A stretch of 61,185 bases of DNA from Myxococcota bacterium (GTDB lineage: Bacteria; Myxococcota_A; Polyangia; HGW-17): NCBI GenBank assembly GCA_018821305.1, contig JAHJMN010000024.1:1-61185 (forward strand), in the 5' to 3' direction. Under the pieces are notes generated by a model. The model saw nothing but the letters and a program-made list of their open reading frames with translations. It was not told the DNA's origin and searched no databases. Within the stretch, counting starts at the first letter, position 1; each line of letters begins with the position of its first letter. Position numbers and translations under genes: made by a program. Below, in pieces: positions 16,482 through 25,826 of the stretch.

Positions 16482-17486
16482 ATGAAAAAAATCATAATGA
16501 TTTCTATAATAGCTGCGGTTTTTGCCTGCAATGGTAAAAAAACAACTAAAACCACTGGTGATTCCGAAAAATCCACTGTAAATATCTCCATGGATAATGA
16601 TCCGGAAAAGATCGACACTTCCTGCAGCGCACTTTTTTCTCGTCATGGTAAGTGCTTTGTCCCTGAAAAAAAACATATTTTCAATATCCCCATTGGAGAT
16701 TCTCCATGGAAAGGTTCCGAAAAAGCCCTCGTTACCATCGTAGAGTTCAGTGAATTTCAATGTCCCGCCTGTGCTGGGTGGTCACAGACTGTGTTTCCTG
16801 AAATCATGAAAAAGTTTCCCGACGATGTTAAGCTTGTTTTTAAACATTTTCCCCTTGATTATCACCCCTTAGCGCAGACGGCAGCATTAATGTCCATGGA
16901 AGTAAAAAAGCAGGCTGGAAATGAAGGATTCTGGAAATTTCACGATCTTGCCTTTGAAAACCAGAAGGATTTAAGTGTCGAAAAACTTATTGAATTTGCA
17001 AAAAAAGCCGGAGTTAAAGATACAAAGGCTGTAGACAAAGCTGTTGAAAATGAGGATTACAAAAAAGCACTTAAAGCGGAGATGGATCTCGGCATGAAAG
17101 CCGGTGTAAGTGGAACTCCATGGGTTTATATAAACGGCGAGCTTTTTGCCAGAAACGTCTCATTGGAAGACATGATAAAACGGAAAAAAGCAGAAGCCCA
17201 AAAACTCGTCACTGCCGGGACATCAGCGGATCAGGTTTACAAGAAAATCACAGATCATGGAAAACCTTACATTGAAGTTCCAATTGAGAAATCAGAATAT
17301 GAAAAAATGCTGAATCTGATAAAAGAAGGCTTCCTAAAGAAATGTGGTGAGAATAATGCTCAGGTCAAAGTCCTATTCGAAATTATCCGCCGTTGCAGCC
17401 GCGAAAAACCCCATGATTGTGCAACTTTCATGAAGTGCATAGATCGCAATGCAAAAATCCTCCACGACAAATCCAGCAAGAACTAG
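16482..17486 (+). CDS. DsbA/Thioredoxin_4-like periplasmic lipoprotein, second paralogue
   Basis: 334 aa from ATG 16482 (AAGGTG upstream; a GTG at 16473 overlaps the previous stop). Lipobox AVFAC. It is a clear paralogue of the preceding gene: paired N-terminal cysteines (CSALFSRHGKCFVP), FSEFQCPACAG active site, SGTPWVYINGE cis-Pro loop, and C-terminal FLKKC...IIRRCS...CATFMKC. The charged tail is Lys-rich. It is third of three overlapping genes, so the products are probably made together at the periplasmic face of a membrane. Confidence 0.87.
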   Translation: MKKIIMISIIAAVFACNGKKTTKTTGDSEKSTVNISMDNDPEKIDTSCSALFSRHGKCFVPEKKHIFNIPIGDSPWKGSEKALVTIVEFSEFQCPACAGWSQTVFPEIMKKFPDDVKLVFKHFPLDYHPLAQTAALMSMEVKKQAGNEGFWKFHDLAFENQKDLSVEKLIEFAKKAGVKDTKAVDKAVENEDYKKALKAEMDLGMKAGVSGTPWVYINGELFARNVSLEDMIKRKKAEAQKLVTAGTSADQVYKKITDHGKPYIEVPIEKSEYEKMLNLIKEGFLKKCGENNAQVKVLFEIIRRCSREKPHDCATFMKCIDRNAKILHDKSSKN

Positions 17487-17745
17487 ACCCAATGCTGTTC
17501 GGTTAAGGCGTATTAGTTGATATTGTTAATAAAAACAACATAATTTAATAAAAGCAAGAACATTCATGAAGTCAGAAACAGTATCAGAATCAGGATAATC
17601 AGGGTCTTGTACCTGAAGGGGAATCGCAAGTACTGAATTGAAAGCTGTCTTTATGCCACAAAAACACTTACCTTCAAAGTAACCACCCCTGCCCCTGATT
17701 TCCTGATTTCCTGGTTTCCTGTCTCCCTGAAATTAATAAATTTAC
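17487..17745 (+). repeat. Family A repeat, copy A2
   Basis: Starts ACCCAATGCTGTTCGGTTAA directly after the stop of the preceding gene and matches the reverse complement of A1. Shared segments include GGCGTATTAGTT, CATTCATG.AGTCAGAAACAG and TTTATGCCACAAAAACACT. The 8-bp GACCGCTT hairpin of A1 is missing, leaving a clean junction. Its right terminus is replaced by a family C-like end (ACAATCGTATTACTTAGG). Confidence 0.75.
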
Positions 17746-17769
17746 AATCGTATTACTTAGGAAGCGGTC

Positions 17770-18017
17770 TAGACCGCTACATGAGTAAAAGGATCGAAAT
17801 GTGAAAAGTGTATGTTTTCATCAACCATTTGTAATTATGCTTTGATATTGAATGTTTATGACCTCAGCCTGAACCTGTTTAACTGACTACCTGAGTCCCT
17901 GTTTAAAAATTTCAGATAAACAGGAAATCAGTAGCAGGAACAGGAAAACAGGGGGCTCATTCCTGGAGCATTTTTTTTAACGAGTCACAATCGTATTACT
18001 CCGCAAGCGGTATAGAC
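17770..18017 (+). repeat. Family C repeat, copy C2
   Basis: Same orientation as C1. A 16-bp palindrome AGCGGTCTAGACCGCT (17763-17778) marks the left end and CCGCAAGCGGTATAGAC the right. The central CCTG/CAGG hairpin is retained. Together with A2 it fills the 566-bp gap before the minus-strand lipoprotein gene; no gene is seen there. Confidence 0.75.
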
Positions 18018-18052
18018 TCATATGCAGTGGGGTAAATGCGCTTGGTTGGAAA

Positions 18053-18640
18053 TCAGTCTACGCGGAATTCTGGAAATGAACTGCAGGAACTTGCAGATAT
18101 TCTCCCGCATGTATTGTACGGCAAATCCGGGTTTTTATATCCATTACAGGATTTCAAGTAAAGTATTGTAAATCCACCGTATTTTGAAGTGGAAAATGTG
18201 TTGACCCACTTATTCATCCGGGAACTGACTTTCAATGAAACGGCGCTTAAACTCCATAATCTTTTAGTGTGAACATTAATTCTGTAACATTTCCATCCGT
18301 TTTTATGGCACCCAGTATAGACTGCTCCTCTGCGGCATCCTGAGGCCATGGCTTTCCGAAATAGCGATGTGTCACTTACAGCGGGCCTCCTCCTGTATGG
18401 CGTCCGGATTCTTGGAGTTCTAAGTCTTTTAGTTTCTCTTTCATATGCTGCCTGTTCCTCCATGAGCTGTCTTCCAGTTTTATATTTTCGATAAGGCTTG
18501 TACCTGTAAAAGGACGTCCTTCGATATTTATATCTGTTATGGCGGTATGACGTGTAGCGCTTTCTTGGATATCTTGGCCTTTCCTCTTCACAGGATATTG
18601 TTGAGACTGCTAAAAGTAAAATCAAAGCAAAGTATTTCAT
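18053..18640 (-). CDS. Arg/Tyr-rich lipoprotein of unknown function
   Basis: 195 aa. A lipoprotein signal (LAVSTISC, Cys17) is followed by about 70 residues dominated by Arg, Tyr and Lys in short RY/KY runs, then a globular part with six or more cysteines (CRRGAVYTGCHKNGWKCYR, YNTCGRISASSC). The basic aromatic stretch could bind polyanions such as LPS, DNA or exopolysaccharide (inference). No family recognised. GAGG lies before ATG 18640. Followed downstream by family C repeat C2. Confidence 0.65.
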   Translation of the reverse strand: MKYFALILLLAVSTISCEEERPRYPRKRYTSYRHNRYKYRRTSFYRYKPYRKYKTGRQLMEEQAAYERETKRLRTPRIRTPYRRRPAVSDTSLFRKAMASGCRRGAVYTGCHKNGWKCYRINVHTKRLWSLSAVSLKVSSRMNKWVNTFSTSKYGGFTILYLKSCNGYKNPDLPYNTCGRISASSCSSFPEFRVD

Positions 18641-18760
18641 TTATGGCCTCAAAATTTTTTCAGTTTAATAGTTAAAGTAATATTATCGGCTGATTTATGG
18701 AGAATCAATAATAAAAATAAGATCTTTGAATTATAAATATTTTGAGGGGATATAAAAGAA

Positions 18761-20575
18761 TCAGAATTTAGCAGAGGTTATGATGGCGGCGCCGAATTTA
18801 TGTGCGCTTTCAAATTCACGGGAAGAAGTACCGTTGGGGAGTGTTTTCAGCGTGGTGTAGTTGGGATCGTTCTGATAGAGAACCATGAGAGAGATGTTCA
18901 TCATATCACTGAGAGCGATTGTAGCAGTAAGCTTGGTTCCGAAAATCGGAAGAGCATCTTCACCTTCAGGAAGTACACTGAGGGAACCCTGGTCACGGAT
19001 AACAATCGTACGACGTCCAAGGTCTACGGAAGAACTTCCGGTAGTGGCACTCAGGTCAACCTGGGCGGTTGCTGCAAACTGAAGACCCATAGTAAGACCG
19101 ATTGTGAGATGAAATTCCGGGAAGTGATAATCAAAACCTGCGGCAAAGAAAAGTTCAGGGCTGGTTTTGAGATCGGAACTGAGGGCCTGATAAGGCACGA
19201 AGCTCGGAACATTCAATAAAATGAAGGACGTTGAACGGGAGAAACCTGTAATGAATGTTCTCAGGAAGTTATGACGAAGCTGGAAACTTGCAGCACCGGC
19301 ATAAGCTGGCTGCATCATGGTTGTACCATATTTGTCAGGATCCTGAAGAGTCTGCATAATATAGTTACCTTCGACAGATGCCATCCAGTAAGTACCTGGT
19401 CTGTAACTTGGTTTTTTGTTAAGAGATGCGATGAATTCAGGGTCGTTTCTGAACAGACGAAGATCTGCACTAACGCCTTGTTTCATACCCTGCATATAAG
19501 CAACTCTTGCACTGCCACCGAACAACTGAACGTTTTCGCCTTCAACGCCGGTATTCGGGTTCTGACCCATTTGAATATAACCACCGTTAGCTTCGATTTT
19601 TAAATTTTGGTTCGGCTGATATCCACCACCGGCGAGGATACCATAGTTATTTTCCATTTCTCGGCCTTCATTGGTCCCGGGAGCAGGATTTGTAAGCATA
19701 CGAGCAGTTTTGAAACCGAGGAATGCGTATCCCATTTTATGATTGTACGCAAACTTAACGCCGGGAGTGAGTGAACGATAGGCATCGGGAAAGGATGCAG
19801 CGCCACCCCATGTCAAATCATAAAGGAAACCGAGGCGGAAGCGGTCGGTACTCACGGGGAACATCGTGGCACTTACTTCACTTTCGGGTGAAACAGCATA
19901 GCGAATCAGGAGGTATGTACCGTCGTCTTTGAGTTGACCGTCACGCTTGGTGGAGAAATCGTAAAGAGTAACGATGGCGCCTTCCGTTACGAGACCGGGA
20001 ATATAACCAGCCAGTTTCTTGTAAAGAACAAGGTGAAGTTGGTTTTCACGACCGGTACGGGCACTGTTCAAGTTATCAAAGAAGAGCTCATAACCATCAC
20101 GGTTACCAAAACCCGGAAGGGGGCTGTCAACGATGGTCTGTCCAGCTTTATGAAGGAAGTCATCATCACCGAAGATGAAAGCAATGCGGGTATCCACAAA
20201 GTTAGTTTCCGGGGAAGACCACATGGAACTTTCCATAAAGCGACGACGGCGGTCATGGCGCATTTTGCGACGTGTGCGAGCGGCATCATGGTATTCATCG
20301 TCAATAGTGCGGTCGTCTTTTTTCTCGTCTTTTACAACGCCCGTAGCTTTGGCGGCATCTTTTGAATCAGCTTTATCCGCTTCTACTTTTTTATCAGTAG
20401 TTGCGGTTACGGGAACATCAGCCTTCTTTTCTACAGGCTTAGCTCCATCTGCTTTCTCGGCAGGGGGTGCGGGTTTTACAGTTTCATCAGGCTTTGCAGG
20501 AGGATCCTGAGCCATGGCCATGGAACTGACAGTGAAAATAAATGCTGTAACTGAAAATAATAAATACTTACGCAA
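18761..20575 (-). CDS. Outer-membrane beta-barrel protein with charged periplasmic linker
   Basis: 604 aa, TTG start fixed by a strong AGGAGG 6 nt upstream. Signal peptide ends SMAMAQ. Residues about 24-95 are Pro/Ala/Lys/Glu-rich, then a very basic patch (RTRRKMRHDRRRRF). The remainder has alternating amphipathic strands with Gly/aromatic turns and ends in Phe, the usual BAM signature. This suggests a porin-like barrel with a periplasmic spacer. It is last in an operon after the 5'-nucleotidase and an OB-like lipoprotein (20-nt gap), so uptake of their products is a reasonable guess. No named porin family recognised. Confidence 0.7.
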   Translation of the reverse strand: MRKYLLFSVTAFIFTVSSMAMAQDPPAKPDETVKPAPPAEKADGAKPVEKKADVPVTATTDKKVEADKADSKDAAKATGVVKDEKKDDRTIDDEYHDAARTRRKMRHDRRRRFMESSMWSSPETNFVDTRIAFIFGDDDFLHKAGQTIVDSPLPGFGNRDGYELFFDNLNSARTGRENQLHLVLYKKLAGYIPGLVTEGAIVTLYDFSTKRDGQLKDDGTYLLIRYAVSPESEVSATMFPVSTDRFRLGFLYDLTWGGAASFPDAYRSLTPGVKFAYNHKMGYAFLGFKTARMLTNPAPGTNEGREMENNYGILAGGGYQPNQNLKIEANGGYIQMGQNPNTGVEGENVQLFGGSARVAYMQGMKQGVSADLRLFRNDPEFIASLNKKPSYRPGTYWMASVEGNYIMQTLQDPDKYGTTMMQPAYAGAASFQLRHNFLRTFITGFSRSTSFILLNVPSFVPYQALSSDLKTSPELFFAAGFDYHFPEFHLTIGLTMGLQFAATAQVDLSATTGSSSVDLGRRTIVIRDQGSLSVLPEGEDALPIFGTKLTATIALSDMMNISLMVLYQNDPNYTTLKTLPNGTSSREFESAHKFGAAIITSAKF

Positions 20576-20595
20576 AGGAAACCTCCTGTTGATTA

Positions 20596-22041
20596 TTATT
20601 CTTCACATCCCGTCTGAGTCAGACAGAAATCTTCCGGATCTCTCGGGATAATGATCCACGCGGGAGAACCAAAATCAAGGTGTTTAAGGGTACCGGTTAT
20701 TTTATAAATACTCTGCCCGAGATTGGCTTCATCTTCCGGATCAAAACCAATAATGCCCTTACTAACGACACCAACTTCAACGTTGTTCAGGTTTACGGTC
20801 CAGGTGAAATAGACATCGTAGTCTTCTTTAACGACGCAACCAACTTCATCCTCACAGTCGTACTTACACTGTTTTTCAGAAGCCAGATCGTAGTCGATGA
20901 CGCCATCGCCGTTCTGGTCACAGCGTAAAAATTCCGTTGTCGCTGTGACATTATGGATGGTAACCAGTGCAGATTCCATACGTTCCATTGTAAGAGGATC
21001 CCCAAAGTCGAGATCATCAAGTTCAATGGGAGCTGGCACAAGATCTGCACATTTTGGCTCATCGACATCACAACCGGGATCTTCTTCATGACATGTATCA
21101 ACGGTCCAGAAAGGGTTTTTCAGTTCTGTATAGCCCTGAAATTCATCCACCGCTCCCTGAAAAGAAAGAAGACAGTCACCACGGTAGAGTTCTTCCGGTG
21201 TATTAAAGTTATAAACATACAATGAGGCATAGTTGGGAGATAAATCGCCACTTTCAGGATCTCGATTGCAAACGTCCGTCACATAAAAACCTGTAACACT
21301 GACCTGAGTTACTACCAGACGAGCCGTTCCTGCCGGACATCCATCATCACCTGTGTACTCCGGAGCATCCACCTGAATACGGAATTTATTAAGCTCACTG
21401 CCATCGGAATCACGGATGCCTTCTGCTACGGCATCTTCATCTGCGGGTTTCTGAATGTCATAAATTGTGGGATTCATAAAGTAAAGATAGTTACTTACGC
21501 CAACAGCTCCCGTGCCCGAAAGGGGATTATCGTCATCCTGAGCATAACAACCGGGTCCGGGATAAATATTGTAACATGCAGAATTCACAACATCGGCAGC
21601 AGGCTCATAGCCCACATCTTCCACAAAGATTGAAACGGCCCCGAAAGCACCACGGAAATTGATGTTTCCGTTCCACTCACCCTGATTTAAAGCAACAGCT
21701 AAAACCAGACGCCCGTCGGGAAGCACTTTTGCATGGGGATCATCTTTGTCGAGAATACCTGATGGCACAACGGAAATAAGAACCGTGCGACCAAAAGTAG
21801 AGGCTGTCTGGAGGTTTTCATTCAGTGCTCTTACACTCAAAGGTACTGAAAATGAACCTTCCGTTAGATTAAAATCACAGGGATCATCCTCGGTATTTCC
21901 ACATACAGGCGTTACAGGCCCGTTAGCATCTCCAAAAATTACTTTAAAGGAAACCACATCCTTTTCATTGGAGTGTTTATCCACACAGGAAACAAAGGAG
22001 AAACTACCGAGCAATATAGTAAGAAAAAGAATATTTTTCAT
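20596..22041 (-). CDS. Lipoprotein with probable OB-fold-like C-terminal domain and Ca-binding loop
   Basis: 481 aa. Lipobox FSFVSC. Several Cys pairs. A dockerin/EF-hand-like loop CDQNGDGVIDYD lies near residue 370. The C-terminal stretch YKITGTLKHLDFGSPAWIII followed by PRD.ED resembles the OB-like modules that end secreted nucleases and YhcR-type nucleotidases. It is 7 nt downstream of the 5'-nucleotidase gene and 20 nt upstream of the barrel gene, so the three probably act together at the cell surface. Function inferred only from neighbours and fold resemblance. Confidence 0.6.
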   Translation of the reverse strand: MKNILFLTILLGSFSFVSCVDKHSNEKDVVSFKVIFGDANGPVTPVCGNTEDDPCDFNLTEGSFSVPLSVRALNENLQTASTFGRTVLISVVPSGILDKDDPHAKVLPDGRLVLAVALNQGEWNGNINFRGAFGAVSIFVEDVGYEPAADVVNSACYNIYPGPGCYAQDDDNPLSGTGAVGVSNYLYFMNPTIYDIQKPADEDAVAEGIRDSDGSELNKFRIQVDAPEYTGDDGCPAGTARLVVTQVSVTGFYVTDVCNRDPESGDLSPNYASLYVYNFNTPEELYRGDCLLSFQGAVDEFQGYTELKNPFWTVDTCHEEDPGCDVDEPKCADLVPAPIELDDLDFGDPLTMERMESALVTIHNVTATTEFLRCDQNGDGVIDYDLASEKQCKYDCEDEVGCVVKEDYDVYFTWTVNLNNVEVGVVSKGIIGFDPEDEANLGQSIYKITGTLKHLDFGSPAWIIIPRDPEDFCLTQTGCEE

Positions 22042-22048
22042 GACAATC

Positions 22049-24475
22049 CTATTCAGAAATTGGGAAAATTCGGTCTATACGGCCATCTTCACGAGCTTCG
22101 ATACAGGGAATATCAATGCACATTTCCACGGCACCATGGGTTTTCTGAATTTTACACCGGAGTTGTGCATCGGAATTATCCGGGAGATAACTGCAGTCTT
22201 TTTTCATGAGGTCAGCCATGTCTTCGGCGCAGTTTGCATACTTTGTGAACATACGAGTAACATCATCGGATCCACGGAGACTATCTAAAAGTGCACTGAA
22301 CGCATTCGTGAACTCTGTGGCACTGAGATTTGAAGTTGAGCTCACAAAAGTCGAAACTTCTTCAAAAGCCTGATCGTCAAGGTCAACGCCGCAACCGGCA
22401 TAATTGATATACATGAAATCGATAACGGCATCACGCAGGGGAATGCCCGTGTTGTACTGAGTTGTATTGAACTGTAAAACCCTGAAACCAGAACCTCCCG
22501 CAGCAATATAATCGTTAGCGGCAAGAGTATAACTTGCAAGGAGATTGATTGGGCGACCGCAACCGTTTGGTGTACAGAGTTCACCAGCGGGGCAGCACCC
22601 ACCGTTACCGAAAGATGTTCCATCAGGACAACTTTTGACCGGTTCAATATCATCAGGACAATCCGTACCGGAAGTGCAGCGAACACCGTCATAACTGCAC
22701 ATGGGTTTTTTAGACGTGTCATCTATCCCAAAATTGGTCGGATCCGTAAGACGACTGCCACCAATGGTAATGCGATGAGCAGTTTCAAAACTTCCTTCAT
22801 CTTTATAGGGGAACACAACATGATCATTACAGTTCATAACCATGGTGACGCCGGCAACCTGAGCTTGAGCCTGACATCCGCGCCGTGAAGAACGGAGTGC
22901 CACGTAATCAAGAAGGGCTTTAACTTCAGATCCTGAAAGAGTCAGCGTTGTAATAGTGTTTTCAAAGGGGAAAACGTTATACATGGTTTCAATGGAAACA
23001 GGGCCCGCTTCGATATCGGAACGAATACCGAGGGTATTTGTAAGGGAGAAATCTGTTTCAATACGCCTGCGTACCTGAATTGCTGTACTGACAAGGTTTC
23101 CAAGAGCGCTATCGCCGAAACCTGTTGCAAAACGACGGATTTTAACAGGTGCATAAGCAATGTATCGGGTAAGGGGCAGACGACGGTACAGTTCCGGACG
23201 ATACTGGTCTAAAATCCATTCGATGTCGGGATCAAGAGGCACAGATTCGTTCATGGGGTGCATAATCTGACGGAAAGCTTTAAGTTCCCATCCGTTTATG
23301 CGATGTCGTTCAATATCGTTGGGAGTTGCGGCAGAATCAAGTTCTGGAATTCCGAAAACCGTATCCATCTGACCGATGAACTTCAAAAATGCCCCAGAGT
23401 GCATAAGGGGAACCTTACGGGAACCTGTTTTAGTGTATGAAGTGGCATTTCCATATTGATCGCGCTGGGCAACGAGACAACCGCGTTTTTCCATTTCGTC
23501 AATGAGTTCAGGGCAACTCAGATCCGGAGTACAATCATCAACTACTTCCGGGGGAGATAACACAATATGCAGATGTCCACCGAAGAATACGTCGATACCT
23601 TCGGTGTTTGCGATAAGTTGCTCATCGCCAACAAGGCGCTGATTGCTTACGCAAAGATCATTAGAAGCACAACTATCACCAACACAATCAGGGTCATCAT
23701 CCTGAACCTGATCTTCACTTCCACGTTCCATCTGTTTTTCAGCTCTCAGGCCGAGGTGACTGGAAATAACGATGACATCAGAAATGGGACGTAGCCAATC
23801 AATATAAAACTGTGTAATATCAAGGGTATCGATAGGAGTAATACCGAGAGAGTTTCCGCCTTCGTACATGGAAACAATAGAGCCTAGACTACCAACTCCA
23901 ATGATTGCCACACGCAGACCCTGAACATTTACGATTTGATAAGGGTAAGTAATGGCACCAAGAGGACTGGCCCCGGGGTAGTACGGGTTTTCCAAAGCAT
24001 AGTTGATATTAAGCATGGGGAATGAAGCCCACTCATTAGCTTTATTCACAAAGTTCGTAACACCCATGTCAAATTCGTGGTTACCCACGGCAAAAGCATC
24101 AACTTTCAGATGGCTGTAGATGCGGAATTCAACTTCGCCGAGAAACTCATTGAAAATCGGTGCACCCTGAAAAACGTCACCGGTATCGAGATGAATTACT
24201 CGACCGCCAGCGGAACGGATACGCTTGATAATTGTACCGGCGCGAGCGGCACCACCGACAACTTCAACACCGCTGGAGTTATCATTTAAACCGAGGGCTT
24301 TATCCGTTTCCCCGACTTCCAGATAATAAGGCAAAAGCCGGCTGTGCCAGTCCGCCGTATGTATGAAAGTTACTTCCACATCATGTCCGCGAAGATCCGG
24401 ACTGTCCGTTTCTTTGAGACATGATAAGAAAGAAAACATTGTAATTATTGATAAAAGCAAAAATTTAGAACGCAT
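22049..24475 (-). CDS. UshA/5'-nucleotidase-family surface lipoprotein
   Basis: 808 aa from ATG 24475 with GGGAG upstream. Lipobox FSFLSC. The N-terminal metallophosphoesterase domain carries the expected motifs: FIHTADWHSRLLPY, HLDTGDVFQGAP, GNHEFDMG, VISSHLG and FGGHLHI. The C-terminal 5'-nucleotidase domain (GDSALGNLVSTAI, then PFENTITTLTLSG) binds the nucleotide. Cys-rich inserts (about residues 270-300 and 595-640) are unusual for the family and may be disulfide-stabilised. It releases phosphate and nucleosides from extracellular nucleotides. First gene of the three-gene operon. Confidence 0.88.
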   Translation of the reverse strand: MRSKFLLLSIITMFSFLSCLKETDSPDLRGHDVEVTFIHTADWHSRLLPYYLEVGETDKALGLNDNSSGVEVVGGAARAGTIIKRIRSAGGRVIHLDTGDVFQGAPIFNEFLGEVEFRIYSHLKVDAFAVGNHEFDMGVTNFVNKANEWASFPMLNINYALENPYYPGASPLGAITYPYQIVNVQGLRVAIIGVGSLGSIVSMYEGGNSLGITPIDTLDITQFYIDWLRPISDVIVISSHLGLRAEKQMERGSEDQVQDDDPDCVGDSCASNDLCVSNQRLVGDEQLIANTEGIDVFFGGHLHIVLSPPEVVDDCTPDLSCPELIDEMEKRGCLVAQRDQYGNATSYTKTGSRKVPLMHSGAFLKFIGQMDTVFGIPELDSAATPNDIERHRINGWELKAFRQIMHPMNESVPLDPDIEWILDQYRPELYRRLPLTRYIAYAPVKIRRFATGFGDSALGNLVSTAIQVRRRIETDFSLTNTLGIRSDIEAGPVSIETMYNVFPFENTITTLTLSGSEVKALLDYVALRSSRRGCQAQAQVAGVTMVMNCNDHVVFPYKDEGSFETAHRITIGGSRLTDPTNFGIDDTSKKPMCSYDGVRCTSGTDCPDDIEPVKSCPDGTSFGNGGCCPAGELCTPNGCGRPINLLASYTLAANDYIAAGGSGFRVLQFNTTQYNTGIPLRDAVIDFMYINYAGCGVDLDDQAFEEVSTFVSSTSNLSATEFTNAFSALLDSLRGSDDVTRMFTKYANCAEDMADLMKKDCSYLPDNSDAQLRCKIQKTHGAVEMCIDIPCIEAREDGRIDRIFPISE

Positions 24476-24960
24476 GTTCAAACTCCCAGCGGGTAGAATA
24501 GATAAATGAATGCCATCTTGCAAGCAAATTAATGACTGAAGTTCAACGTGAACAAAAATCTCACAGGACTTTAATATACTCAGCAAATATCATTACTAAG
24601 ACGTCTGCTTTACGTCTGATGTAATTATCAGCCAATGCTTATTTTAGTACTTCTTCCTTTTTAGACAAGTCTAACAATCACTTTTTTTAATAGTATTTGG
24701 TTAATTTGTTATGACAGGAGTATTGCAGTGCGTAAAATATTTCCCGTTCATTCTGTATGACTAAATATCTGTAATTACATATATTTTTACTTATTACTAA
24801 TGTACCTCTTAATTATTATATTACTCGCGCAATATACTCTTTTACTAATTACACGTATCATATCAAATAGATATTACTTTAAATTCAATTGTGGCCTCGT
24901 ACTTGCAAACTGGGCTTCCGCCTTTCCGCGGTGAATTCAGCGAAAGCAAAAGAGGTAATC
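24476..24960. other. AT-rich divergent regulatory region
   Basis: The 485 bp between divergent surface 5'-nucleotidase and plsC genes are strongly AT-rich with no coding signal. It contains a palindrome TTAGAC-AA-GTCTAA (24661-24674) suited to a dimeric repressor, and a 6-bp hairpin AGACGT...ACGTCT (24600-24618). Near plsC lies GCTTCCGC...GCGAAAGC. Promoters for both genes must lie here; no clear pair of hexamers stands out. Confidence 0.45.
24661..24674. promoter_or_regulatory. 14-bp palindrome, possible operator
   Basis: TTAGACAAGTCTAA is a perfect inverted repeat with a 2-bp centre located between the divergent genes, about 185 bp from the 5'-nucleotidase start. Operator function is inference. 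Confidence 0.3.
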
Positions 24961-25701
24961 ATGCAGCGAGTAACTCAGGCCCTTTCCAAAACATATATAC
25001 ATATTCGTCGTCAACCGGCGGTATTCTTCAACTTTTTCACATTCATTCTCAGTTATTTCTTCCTCTTTACGGTCAGCTTTATCTCCTGGATCTTCTTTTT
25101 TCTGCTGAACCGTACGGTCATAGTGGGGAAGGAAAATCTCCGTGCCGAGAAAAATACTCTGTTTCTCTCCAACCACCAGTCAATGATTGACTCCTTTCTA
25201 ATCGGCACTGTGATCTCCTTCCCTGCCCTCTTTTTGCGTCCTACTCTGATTCCCTGGCACCCGGCAGCAAAGGAAAACTTCTTCCGTAATCCCATTCAGA
25301 GTTTCTTTTCCCGCATGTGGAAATGCATAGCTGTACGCCGTGGTCAACATGATTTCGAAGCCCTCGAAAACATGAAAAACGCCCTTACAGCCTCCACAAT
25401 GCTCATTTACCCTGAAGGTTCCCGATCCCGGTCGGGGGAAGTCGGCACTGGTCGCCCAGGAACCGGCAAACTCATCCATGACACCGGTGCCAGATGCATC
25501 CCCATCTATATAGAAGGTATGAACGATGTTCTCCCAATTGGCCGCAGTTTTCCACGTTTCTTCCGGAAAATCACCGTGCGAATTGGTCACCCCGTGGAAT
25601 TTGACAACCTGCTCAAAGAACCTTCCTGCAAAGAAACATCTGAAAAGATTATCGAAAAAGTAATGGTAGAAATCCGGAACCTCAAAAACAGTGAGAAATA
25701 A
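24961..25701 (+). CDS. plsC: 1-acyl-sn-glycerol-3-phosphate acyltransferase
   Basis: 246 aa from ATG 24961 (AGAGG 5 nt upstream). One or two N-terminal hydrophobic segments (FFNFFTFILSYFFLFTVSF). Then the acyltransferase motifs: SNHQSMIDSFLIG (HxxxxD catalytic dyad), RGQHDFEALENM, and YPEGSRSRSGEVG (glycerol-phosphate binding). A PIYIEGM segment (motif IV) follows. It makes phosphatidic acid from lysophosphatidic acid at the inner membrane. Monocistronic as far as visible; followed by a family C remnant. Confidence 0.92.
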   Translation: MQRVTQALSKTYIHIRRQPAVFFNFFTFILSYFFLFTVSFISWIFFFLLNRTVIVGKENLRAEKNTLFLSNHQSMIDSFLIGTVISFPALFLRPTLIPWHPAAKENFFRNPIQSFFSRMWKCIAVRRGQHDFEALENMKNALTASTMLIYPEGSRSRSGEVGTGRPGTGKLIHDTGARCIPIYIEGMNDVLPIGRSFPRFFRKITVRIGHPVEFDNLLKEPSCKETSEKIIEKVMVEIRNLKNSEK

Positions 25702-25704
25702 TTT

Positions 25705-25820
25705 TCGCACCTATAGACCACTTGCGAAATAAAAGGATCGAAACGGGAAAAGTACTTGTTTTCATCACAACTATTAGTAATTCGCAATCACTTTGGATTT
25801 CGATTGTTTTACTCAGGAAA
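25705..25820 (+). repeat. Family C repeat remnant, copy C5
   Basis: Starts TATAGACCACTTGCGAAATA, then AAAGGATCGAAACGGGAAAA as in C1 and C2. The CCTG/CAGG hairpin is deleted, leaving about 115 bp between convergent plsC and the LEA14 lipoprotein gene. Confidence 0.6.
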
Positions 25821-25826
25821 GGGGGC

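Noticed and set aside
24711-24717. Pho-box half site ATGACAG near the 5'-nucleotidase promoter
   Set aside because: Only one half-site is present with no second copy at the required spacing.
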